From contig DATFJV010000078.1 of the NCBI GenBank assembly GCA_035268985.1, positions 7,378 to 71,377 of the forward strand: DNA of 64,000 nucleotides, read 5' to 3'. This document shows positions 57,259 through 64,000 of this stretch, in pieces. This stretch comes from JAAYHV01 sp035268985 (GTDB lineage: Bacteria > Bacillota > Clostridia > Peptostreptococcales > Anaerovoracaceae). The number at the start of each line of letters is the position of its first letter. Position 1 is the stretch's first letter. The notes under the pieces are model-generated. The model was not told the origin of the DNA. It made no database searches and saw only the letters and a program-made list of their open reading frames with translations. The position numbers and the translations under genes are program-made.

Positions 57259-58029
57259 TTATCCTCCACATTTTAAACAAGGTACATATCCTCGTTCAAT
57301 AGCCACTTTTTTATCAATTTTAAAATATTCTCTTTCAATCAAATCACAATCTCCCATATGATAATTTGTACCTGTCTTGGGGAAAATATATACTATATCA
57401 CCTAAATTTGCATTATCACTATTACATATATCACAGGGGGTATATTTTTTTAATATATAATTAGTCAATAATAACGGTTCATATGATTTTTGAACTAAAT
57501 AACAATTTTTATTGTGGTAGCATTCGCCGTAATTAGGGAATATGTATACCACTTCAGAATTATCGTTAGTAAAATCTACCCTTGTAAGTGAATCTCTATC
57601 CCTAATTTCACCAATATAACTTCTAGTCATAATTTTCAGTTCCAAATTGGTATTTTTACTAATGAATCCTAAAGGATTCTTATATTCTACATCTATATTA
57701 ACATCTATAATGTCATTTATACCTTTATAGCTTTCATGGTAACGATATTTTATGATATTTAAACTTTTTATATTATGATTTTCATCATATATTCTCTCTT
57801 TTACTTTGATTGGGAACACAGGATTTATTTTTATTTCTCTAGATTCTATAGCAACAAGTCGCATTTCATCACATACTGAAAACACTACGTTTTCACAAGT
57901 AGAATACATTAATATTATAGTAGTTAAAACTAATAATGCTATTAAATAAAATGGTAAACATATTGTTGTTTCTACAATATAACTCCCTTTATTATTAGTA
58001 TTCCATTTCAACTTTATATTTTTTCCCAT
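57259..58029 (-). CDS. TadE-like pseudopilin with two C-terminal zinc-ribbon-like repeats
   Basis: 256 residues. The N-terminus is TadE-like: a short basic leader, then GSYIVETTICLPFYLIALLVL (pilin-type Glu followed by a hydrophobic helix). The C-terminal 90 residues contain two copies of one pattern: VYIFPNYGECYHNKNCYLV ... PCDIC and VYIFPKTGTNYHMGDCDLI ... PCLKC, that is His-x3-Cys then Cys-x2-Cys, a likely zinc site placed outside the cell. It overlaps the DUF5702-like gene by 35 bp and has no clear ribosome site, so it is probably coupled. Confidence 0.75.
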   Translation of the reverse strand: MGKNIKLKWNTNNKGSYIVETTICLPFYLIALLVLTTIILMYSTCENVVFSVCDEMRLVAIESREIKINPVFPIKVKERIYDENHNIKSLNIIKYRYHESYKGINDIIDVNIDVEYKNPLGFISKNTNLELKIMTRSYIGEIRDRDSLTRVDFTNDNSEVVYIFPNYGECYHNKNCYLVQKSYEPLLLTNYILKKYTPCDICNSDNANLGDIVYIFPKTGTNYHMGDCDLIEREYFKIDKKVAIERGYVPCLKCGG

Positions 58030-59230
58030 TCGCCATCACACTGTAACTTATACCGTTATAGTACTCTTTCCAATTAAAATCATCATAGTATCTATATTTC
58101 ATATTTATTTGAATTAAATCCATTATTCTTAAAAGCCTTTTATTTTCATTTTCTAAACTTAGATACATAAATAAGTACTCTTCATAGTTTAGTCCCCCAA
58201 TTCTTTCTTTTGTGCTGTTTTTACTGTCTTTTGTCCCTTTATTAAACTCACTTATTAGATCCTTTTCTTCATCATTTAATCTATCAAGCAATTCATTACT
58301 TCCCAAAAGTAAATCAATATCTGTTTCCCATGTATCTTTGGTTTTTATCAATGGAACATTTTCTCCTTTTAGTAAGTATTCCATATCATATTTAGTTTCT
58401 AGAAGTGACCAACTTTCCATAATTAGAAATTGTGTCGCTAAACACCATGGACCTGGGCATACTGTCTCCGCCAACGCAAGAGACATCTTTCTTTTTTCAT
58501 GATCTTTGTACAAATATGCTAGGTTCAAAGCATTTCTAAGAAAACAAATCTTTCTTTTTACAGATTTAAAGTTGGACTTATCATCCATATCTCCTACTAT
58601 AATATACTCCCATTCATTTCTAAATAAGCATTCCATATTGTTATTATTATACACATGGTTATTAAAATGCTTTGATATATAAGAAAGTTCCGTGCAGCCA
58701 TTTATGATATCATCATAATTCATTCCATTTGATATCATCTCATAAAGAACATTTGAACTACCCTCCGCTATTAGACTTAAAGATGGTAAGGTCTCTATCA
58801 CTGCTTTATTTCGGATAACAGTTTCTTCATTTTCATCGTTCCAAAGGCTTCCTTCTTGCCTATTTATATTTAATGTATCTAACTTAATAGCTTTTTTAAT
58901 ATTTTTAGGCAATACCATTCTTCTATCATTCAAATTGCATTTTACACCTTGGTATTTAATACTGTTTCGATTATCAAAGGTATATTTACAGTACTTGCCA
59001 ATCTTGTTATTAATATCACTCTCATGTCCAAAGTAAGCCATTATTCCATAATCATTGTAAAGATGCACGTCATATTCCGATAATACTGCCTTAGCCCATA
59101 AAACCGACAAAGAATTAATTTCACTTCCAGCAGTTTTTATTTTAGCCATGTTTATAAATGAGCAAATCATAATAGACATAATTGAAAATAGAATTGTTAA
59201 TAAAACCAATGAAGAGCCCCTATTATTCAA
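57995..59230 (-). CDS. TadG/DUF5702-like protein of the Tad locus
   Basis: 411 residues with an N-terminal pilin-like helix (MNNRGSSLVLLTILFSIMSI) and a segment VLSEYDVHLYNDYGIMAYF that recalls the DUF5702 family found in clostridial Tad operons. The rest is probably extracytoplasmic. The start is a TTG at 59230, supported by AGGTGA upstream; it overlaps tadE by eight bases. The role is probably as a minor pilin or assembly factor. Confidence 0.65.
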   Translation of the reverse strand: MNNRGSSLVLLTILFSIMSIMICSFINMAKIKTAGSEINSLSVLWAKAVLSEYDVHLYNDYGIMAYFGHESDINNKIGKYCKYTFDNRNSIKYQGVKCNLNDRRMVLPKNIKKAIKLDTLNINRQEGSLWNDENEETVIRNKAVIETLPSLSLIAEGSSNVLYEMISNGMNYDDIINGCTELSYISKHFNNHVYNNNNMECLFRNEWEYIIVGDMDDKSNFKSVKRKICFLRNALNLAYLYKDHEKRKMSLALAETVCPGPWCLATQFLIMESWSLLETKYDMEYLLKGENVPLIKTKDTWETDIDLLLGSNELLDRLNDEEKDLISEFNKGTKDSKNSTKERIGGLNYEEYLFMYLSLENENKRLLRIMDLIQINMKYRYYDDFNWKEYYNGISYSVMANGKKYKVEMEY

Positions 59231-59561
59231 TCAAATCACCTGCCAGTATAATATCTGTTTCATTATATTTATAATATGACGAAGACATGCTATAACTTAT
59301 TCCATCAATCAGAATTGTATTATCAAAGAATTCAACACTATCCTTTTGGCTTACTACATCAACAAGTTTATTATTCTCAGAGAATGCTTCTTCAATGATT
59401 TGATCATGCATATCTACTCTTGTTTCCATTATTTGGTAATAGTAAACAGTGAATCTTATTAAAACAAAAGTTATCATAAGAATAATTGGTATAGTTATTG
59501 TGGCTTCTACAATTTCTTCACCACGTTTACTATTTTTTAAACTGTTAAAAATTGCTAGCAT
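59223..59561 (-). CDS. TadE-like pseudopilin
   Basis: 112 residues. The pattern KRGEEIVEATITIPIILMITFVL is the TadE signature: basic residues, Glu-containing processing region, then one hydrophobic helix; the remainder faces outside. The ATG overlaps the end of the Flp1-like gene by 17 bp and has no strong ribosome site, suggesting translational coupling. Confidence 0.8.
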   Translation of the reverse strand: MLAIFNSLKNSKRGEEIVEATITIPIILMITFVLIRFTVYYYQIMETRVDMHDQIIEEAFSENNKLVDVVSQKDSVEFFDNTILIDGISYSMSSSYYKYNETDIILAGDLIE

Positions 59562-59694
59562 CTAAATTACTAAAAGTTTCGTTTACAAAAGATGTTATTT
59601 CGCTTTTAAATATAATTCCTAAACCTACTGCCACAGCAATTAATATCGCTGCTTGAATTAGTTCCATTCCGTCCTTTTTTTTAAAAATATTCAT
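59545..59694 (-). CDS. Flp1-like small pilin
   Basis: A 49-residue protein read directly from the sequence: a lysine-rich start (MNIFKKKDG), MELIQAAILIAVAVGLG, then IIFKSEITSFVNETF. This is the Flp1-like pilin/flagellin-like pattern (basic leader, Glu, hydrophobic helix, FKxxIxxFVN) known from Bacillota Tad loci. GGAG lies seven bases before the ATG at 59694. It is placed between tadC and tadE, as expected for the major pilin gene. Confidence 0.82.
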   Translation of the reverse strand: MNIFKKKDGMELIQAAILIAVAVGLGIIFKSEITSFVNETFSNLDASNF

Positions 59695-59706
59695 ACTCAC
59701 ACTCCT

Positions 59707-60675
59707 TTACATATTCATTATTGCTGGCGCCATAGTCACTAATACCAATATTAACAGTAAAAGCCCCAATGGCAAAGTCATCTTTGTTTCGATGTATTTA
59801 CCATTTTCTCTAGCTATAGTTTTTCTCATGTTCCATAAATATTGGCTTTCTAACTCAATTTTTTCTCTAATATCACTCCCCCTCTCCAGATTTTCAATGT
59901 TTATCATTGAGATTCTGCTTAATTCTTTAATCTTAATACGATTAGCATACCTGTTAAATGTTAATATAACATTTTCATTTTTATTTTCTGACTCCATTAA
60001 TAATTCAATAAGGTCTCTTTTAAATTCACTAATATTTGAATCATCTTCACTTTTGTAGTTTGAAATTATCCTTTTTATACAATCATTTAATATAAGCCCG
60101 CTATTTAATAATAATACTAACTGATTGCTAAATCTTGGTAATTCGCTCAAGATTTCCTTTTTATATAACTCTTTTTCTTTTATAATTTTGCTATCTTTAC
60201 TTTTGATTGTTATTATGATTAAAAGTACTGCGATTACTATATATATTATATTACTATAATCCTTTTCATTTTTTACTTGCCACCTTATTTTATCACCATT
60301 TTCAAGCTCATTTGGTAAAATTATTTTTTCAGAATTTTGAGCATCGATTTGTTCAGTGATTTCAAGCACTTGTTTTTCAAAAATGTTCTCTGGTTTTTTC
60401 TCTATTTCCTTAACTTCTTTTTTAATTCTATTATCAATATTAACCCTTGTTTCTACTGCTTGCCCATCATCATTAATTACATATAATTTATATTCATGCA
60501 ATAAGTCATCGTTGGGAGTATTTATACCTAATAAATCTCCTTTTTCATTAGTTATGTATATATCACCCAACGATTTAGACTTAATAGCATTTACTGCTAA
60601 CATAATTATAGTTAATACTATGATTACTAATATTCTGTTTATCAATTTTTTATTATATTCCATCACACACTTCAT
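59707..60675 (-). CDS. TadC-like platform protein with extra N-terminal domain
   Basis: 322 residues. The C-terminal half is a type II secretion F (GspF) domain typical of TadC: ELPRFSNQLVLLLNSGLILND, ERGSDIREKIELES, and a terminal hydrophobic helix. The N-terminal half is unusual: TM helix (about 12-30), about 120 hydrophilic residues presumably outside (from KSLGDIYITNEKGDLLGI to KIRWQVKNEKDYS), then a second TM. ATGA overlap with tadB. Confidence 0.82.
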   Translation of the reverse strand: MKCVMEYNKKLINRILVIIVLTIIMLAVNAIKSKSLGDIYITNEKGDLLGINTPNDDLLHEYKLYVINDDGQAVETRVNIDNRIKKEVKEIEKKPENIFEKQVLEITEQIDAQNSEKIILPNELENGDKIRWQVKNEKDYSNIIYIVIAVLLIIITIKSKDSKIIKEKELYKKEILSELPRFSNQLVLLLNSGLILNDCIKRIISNYKSEDDSNISEFKRDLIELLMESENKNENVILTFNRYANRIKIKELSRISMINIENLERGSDIREKIELESQYLWNMRKTIARENGKYIETKMTLPLGLLLLILVLVTMAPAIMNM

Positions 60676-61409
60676 ACTTTCATACTGGTAATATTATCAA
60701 CTAATTTATAAACTAATAAATAAGATATTAGCACAATAGTCATAATTATATTACCTTTTAAATTGATATACAGTACATTTATATAGTCAGCAGCACATAT
60801 ATTTAAAAACAGTAATACTGCCATAGGCATCATTAAAATTATTATTCCTTCCTTCTTTTTCCTGTTAATTATCTCGTTTATTTCCTTCTCTATAGTCATT
60901 TTATCAATTATTACTCTAGAGGCTTTATTCATCGCCAGCACCATATTAGCACCTGTATATTTGCATGTTTCATACATTTCAACAAAATCATATACATCCT
61001 CAATATTTGCTCGTTTTGCGAAATTTTTAAGAACCACTACATCATCTGTATATTCCATTTTCCCATACATATAATCAATTTCACCAATTAATACAGACCT
61101 ATCACCATATATGTTTTCAATTACATCCTTTGATTTTTTTAATGAGTACCTAAGTGAATAATTAGTCGCCATTAAAGAAGCCATATTAAAGAGCAAATCT
61201 TTAAATTCTTCCATTAAAATTGCTTTTCTCTTTTTGACTTTGAATTGCTTTACTTTTTTTATGCTAATTGGTAAAAAAATTAGATTTACAAACGAAAATA
61301 CCAATTTATGATAAAATAAAATTGAATCAATTGCTGAAAACAACGTAAAAATTATTATAAATAATGTAATTTCCATTTTTGTAAACGTATATTCGTTATA
61401 ATCTATCAC
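60672..61409 (-). CDS. TadB-like platform protein
   Basis: 245 residues, GspF-type inner-membrane protein with two N-terminal hydrophobic segments (MEITLFIIIFTLFSAI, LVFSFVNLIFLPI) and two C-terminal ones. The cytoplasmic region RKAILMEEFKDLLFNMASLM and TYETCKYTGANMVLAM-like helices match TadB. The frame opens with a GTG at 61409; an ATG at 61376 is an alternative. It overlaps the TadA gene. Confidence 0.82.
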   Translation of the reverse strand: MIDYNEYTFTKMEITLFIIIFTLFSAIDSILFYHKLVFSFVNLIFLPISIKKVKQFKVKKRKAILMEEFKDLLFNMASLMATNYSLRYSLKKSKDVIENIYGDRSVLIGEIDYMYGKMEYTDDVVVLKNFAKRANIEDVYDFVEMYETCKYTGANMVLAMNKASRVIIDKMTIEKEINEIINRKKKEGIIILMMPMAVLLFLNICAADYINVLYINLKGNIIMTIVLISYLLVYKLVDNITSMKV

Positions 61410-62610
61410 TTTGAGCCCATTTCTTTAATTTATCATCATTTTTTAAATCATTTTCAGTTTTAACTAGTACGCCCTCTTCACTAGTTTCATACATTACATT
61501 TGTTATATAATCATCATTCTCTAAATCAACAAGTTCCACTACCTCAACTACTTTTCTTCTCCCTTTTCCGTCTCTTTCTAGATGTATAAGAATTTCCAAT
61601 GAATCTGCTATCTGTTTTTTTATTGAAATTAAAGGTATATCCAAACTCATTAAATACATCGCTTCCAATCTATTTAACATCCCCATTGCAGAGCTAGCAT
61701 GACCTGTTGACATGCTTCCAGAATGACCCGTTGACATGGCTTGTATCATATCTTTTATTTCATCACCTCTCACTTCTCCAACAATTATTCGATCAGGCCT
61801 CATCCTTAAACTGGTTTTTATTAGCATAGACATGTTTACCGCTCCTTTACCAACAGAATTGGAACTTTTACATTCCATATGCACAACATTATTTATATTT
61901 TCTATTTTAAGCTCTGCTGAATCCTCTATCACTATTATTCTTTCTTTTTCTTTGTCTACAAATCCTGCTAGTGCGTTTAAAAATGTTGTTTTACCACTGC
62001 TAGTAGAACCTGATATCATAATGTTATATCTTGATTTTACGATTTTTTCTAAAAAATTTGCGCAATCACAAGTTAGTGTATTAAATTCAATTAATTGATT
62101 CATTGTTATAGAATTCTTATTAAATTTTCTTATAGTTAATATGGGACCATTTAAAGCAACACTTTTCAAAACTCCATTTACCCTAAATCCATTTTCTAAT
62201 CTTGCATCTACTATAGGGTTTACTTCATTTATTTCCCTATGAACATCACTTGCGAACAACCTTATCATATCTTCTAGTTCTTTTTCCGATAAAAACCTAT
62301 TTATTGCTTCAGATATTTCTCCATTCTTTTCAATAAATATATCAAAAGGGCCATTTACCATGATTTCGTTTATTTTCTCATCATTTAATAACGGTTCCAA
62401 AATACCATATTTACTATTTACTCTTAAAAGAATATCGTCGATTAATCTATATATATCTCCTGCGTCAATATCATCAATATATTCAGATTCAAATAACAAA
62501 TTTTCAATGTACTCTAGTTTATCGCTTTTTTCTATTCCATTAGTTTCATCCTTAACTTTAGCTACAATTTCTAGTATTACTTGATTATATATATCAGAAT
62601 TTTTTATCAT
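61396..62610 (-). CDS. TadA/CpaF-type secretion ATPase
   Basis: 404 residues of the type II/IV secretion ATPase family. Walker A ISGSTSSGKTTFLNAL, Asp box IVIEDSAEL, Walker B region MRPDRIIVGEVRGDE, and His box GHSGSMSTGHASSA. It powers pilus assembly through TadB and TadC. Overlaps the upstream TadZ-like gene by 17 bp. Confidence 0.93.
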   Translation of the reverse strand: MIKNSDIYNQVILEIVAKVKDETNGIEKSDKLEYIENLLFESEYIDDIDAGDIYRLIDDILLRVNSKYGILEPLLNDEKINEIMVNGPFDIFIEKNGEISEAINRFLSEKELEDMIRLFASDVHREINEVNPIVDARLENGFRVNGVLKSVALNGPILTIRKFNKNSITMNQLIEFNTLTCDCANFLEKIVKSRYNIMISGSTSSGKTTFLNALAGFVDKEKERIIVIEDSAELKIENINNVVHMECKSSNSVGKGAVNMSMLIKTSLRMRPDRIIVGEVRGDEIKDMIQAMSTGHSGSMSTGHASSAMGMLNRLEAMYLMSLDIPLISIKKQIADSLEILIHLERDGKGRRKVVEVVELVDLENDDYITNVMYETSEEGVLVKTENDLKNDDKLKKWAQSDRL

Positions 62611-63547
62611 AATAAATTGCCTTTTTCATAATCTTTTCAATAATTTTATTAGTATCATATGTTTTTACTGTTTCATCTCCACTTTCAATTTTTTCTATTA
62701 TTTCTTCATCTCCCAACTTACATTTATTCTTTAAATTCTTAATTAATCTTAAATTTTTCCTTTCATATATTATTATTCTAAAATCACTAATTTTAATTAA
62801 ATTTAAGTTATTTTTATTTAAGCAATTACCAATATCAAAAATAATAACATCAAAAATGTTGTTTATTAATACATCTAAAAAATGCTCGAAATCGTCTGGT
62901 CTAATGTCTATCAACGGATTAAATATTTCATTATTTTTAATCCTGTAAATTCCATGAATATCATTAAAAAAGAACGATTCTGGTTCGATTGCTTTATTTG
63001 TATTAACATAATACATGAAACGTTTAAAGCTGTAATTGAAATTCAGTTCTTCCTTACTTTCTAAATCTATATACTTTAATGGTACTATCAATACTTTGTT
63101 TTTAGTCCCTGATGATAAACGATCTCCTATCTTTTTAGCATATTTACCACATTGCTTTACATTATCATCGCTAAAAACTGTTACCATAACACCATTTCCC
63201 TTATGTACTTCGGTAATTTCATTATATCTGTAATAAAACCACATTAAATCTGTTATCAGATATCTAAAACCTTTGTATTTAAATAATTTATTTATATCTG
63301 TTTTGCAGTCATTAACATTGTCTTCTTCGATATTTTTAACTAAAAACACCCATTTATCAAAATTCTTTAATTTGAATTTATTACTAAACTCATAAAATTC
63401 ATAGTCAGTAATAGCAACATCAAATTGTTCTTCTTCTTTAAAATTATCGACTTTAACCAGTAAGATTATTTCTTCTCTACTGCCAGTAATTTTACGGCAC
63501 AGTGCTTTGCAATAATTTTCATCTTTTAGAAATATTAATATTCTCAT
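62594..63547 (-). CDS. TadZ/CpaE-like protein without recognisable P-loop
   Basis: About 317 residues. The N-terminus (MRILIFLKDENY...) looks like the receiver-type domain of TadZ/CpaE; the later part has the MinD-like strand IIFDIGNCLNKNN, yet the expected Walker A site is replaced by TVFSDDNVKQCGKYAKKIG, so ATP binding is doubtful. The ATG at 63547 follows GGAGG; the open frame reaches 63574. As first gene of the Tad operon it may localise the pilus machine. Confidence 0.65.
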   Translation of the reverse strand: MRILIFLKDENYCKALCRKITGSREEIILLVKVDNFKEEEQFDVAITDYEFYEFSNKFKLKNFDKWVFLVKNIEEDNVNDCKTDINKLFKYKGFRYLITDLMWFYYRYNEITEVHKGNGVMVTVFSDDNVKQCGKYAKKIGDRLSSGTKNKVLIVPLKYIDLESKEELNFNYSFKRFMYYVNTNKAIEPESFFFNDIHGIYRIKNNEIFNPLIDIRPDDFEHFLDVLINNIFDVIIFDIGNCLNKNNLNLIKISDFRIIIYERKNLRLIKNLKNKCKLGDEEIIEKIESGDETVKTYDTNKIIEKIMKKAIYYDKKF

Positions 63548-63609
63548 ACATCCTCCATATATAAAATATACCATTTGTATTTTTCACTTACAGTACAATA
63601 TTAATAACT

Positions 63610-63643
63610 AAAAAAGCCAGATTTCCCAAGGATAATCTAGCTT
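63610..63643 (-). terminator. Second terminator of the rRNA/tRNA transcript
   Basis: A ten-base stem (63614-63623 with 63634-63643, one G-T wobble), followed on the minus strand by a T-rich run (63610-63615 complement). It insulates the Tad operon from the rRNA operon. Confidence 0.75.
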
Positions 63644-63668
63644 TAATATAAATTATTTGCAAATAAAG

Positions 63669-63687
63669 AAGCACCCTATAGGTGCTT
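63669..63687 (-). terminator. First terminator after tRNA-Leu
   Basis: Stem AAGCACC/GGTGCTT (63669-63675, 63681-63687) followed on the minus strand by CTTTATTT, two bases after the tRNA-Leu 3' end. Confidence 0.65.
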
Positions 63688-63688
63688 A

Positions 63689-63771
63689 TGGTGCGCGATA
63701 AGGGACTTGAACCCCTACGGTCTCCCGCTAGATCCTAAATCTAGTGCGTCTGCCAATTCCGCCAATCGCGC
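63689..63771 (-). tRNA. tRNA-Leu (TAG)
   Basis: Class II tRNA with long variable arm, anticodon loop TTTAGGA, acceptor GCGCGAT, CCA encoded. Co-transcribed with the rRNA operon. Confidence 0.96.
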
Positions 63772-63778
63772 ATATATA

Positions 63779-63853
63779 TGGTGACCCCACCGGGAATCGA
63801 ACCCGGGTTACCGCCGTGAAAGGGCGATGTCTTAACCGCTTGACCATGGGGCC
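63779..63853 (-). tRNA. tRNA-Glu (TTC)
   Basis: Anticodon loop CTTTCAC, acceptor GGCCCCA, CCA encoded. Lies 11 bp after the 5S gene. Confidence 0.96.
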
Positions 63854-63864
63854 ATATTGAAAAA

Positions 63865-63979
63865 CCGGCAACTTCCTACTTTCCCAGGCAGTTGCCCACC
63901 AAGTATTATCAGCGCTAAAGAGCTTAACTACTGTGTTCGAGATGGGAACAGGTGTTGCCTCTTTGCTATTGTCACCGGA
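63865..63979 (-). rRNA. rrf: 5S ribosomal RNA
   Basis: The minus strand reads CCGGTGACAATAGC at the 5' end, with the conserved CCCATCTCGAACAC loop and a 3' end GGAAGTTGCCGG that pairs with the 5' end. About 115 nt. The 23S gene is expected beyond base 64000. Confidence 0.95.
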
Positions 63980-64000
63980 TTTTCAGTTTTACCGATTCGC

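Overview
The window looks like a chromosomal segment of an anaerobic, low-GC Gram-positive bacterium (Bacillota, Clostridia/Tissierellia type; a Sedimentibacter-like organism is only a guess). Grounds: AT-rich sequence with strong AGGAGG ribosome binding sites; CodY beside HslUV; an IspH-ribosomal protein S1 fusion; AsnA; a PASTA kinase/phosphatase pair; an iron-sulfur-rich NuoE/NuoF/NuoG-like redox complex; and a Tad pilus locus with no secretin. Most genes lie on the minus strand.

Layout. 1-1490: 3' part of a dicarboxylate/amino-acid symporter, then a decayed IS3-type element. 1495-5055: a DUF711/ACT-domain pair and a GntR-regulated ABC exporter operon. 5122-10960: a three-gene operon for a cytosolic NADH-linked flavin/iron-sulfur complex whose large subunit fuses ferredoxin, GltD-like and NuoG-like parts. 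11007-15228: comEC-holA-EamA transporter. 15363-18518: class A penicillin-binding protein (plus strand), followed by the remains of a second IS3-type element. 19150-30247: long housekeeping block on the minus strand, in transcription order queH-asnA-priA-def-fmt-Zn protease-rsmB-stp-prkC-rsgA-rpe. 30349-35086: radical SAM protein, a large SH3b glucosaminidase, thymidine kinase. 35579-36984: fifteen tRNA genes in one array with a consensus sigma-A promoter. 37155-44754: dprA-topA-hslV-hslU-codY-hflX-yigZ. 44836-50093: HAD phosphatase and, divergently, a trkA-trkH-trkH potassium uptake operon. 50118-56673: rnr, ispH-rpsA, rarA, eno. 56745-63547: Tad/Flp pilus operon. 63689-64000: tRNA-Leu, tRNA-Glu and 5S rRNA, the tail of an rRNA operon that continues beyond the window on the minus strand.

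Most of the window is core genome. The parts with the most unexplained content are the redox operon, the Tad locus (a small Flp1-like pilin overlapping tadE, a TadE-like protein with two zinc-ribbon-like repeats, a TadC with an extra extracytoplasmic domain, a TadZ without P-loop, no prepilin peptidase), the paired TrkH subunits, and small palindromes in promoters. I see no CRISPR array, prophage or clear defence system.
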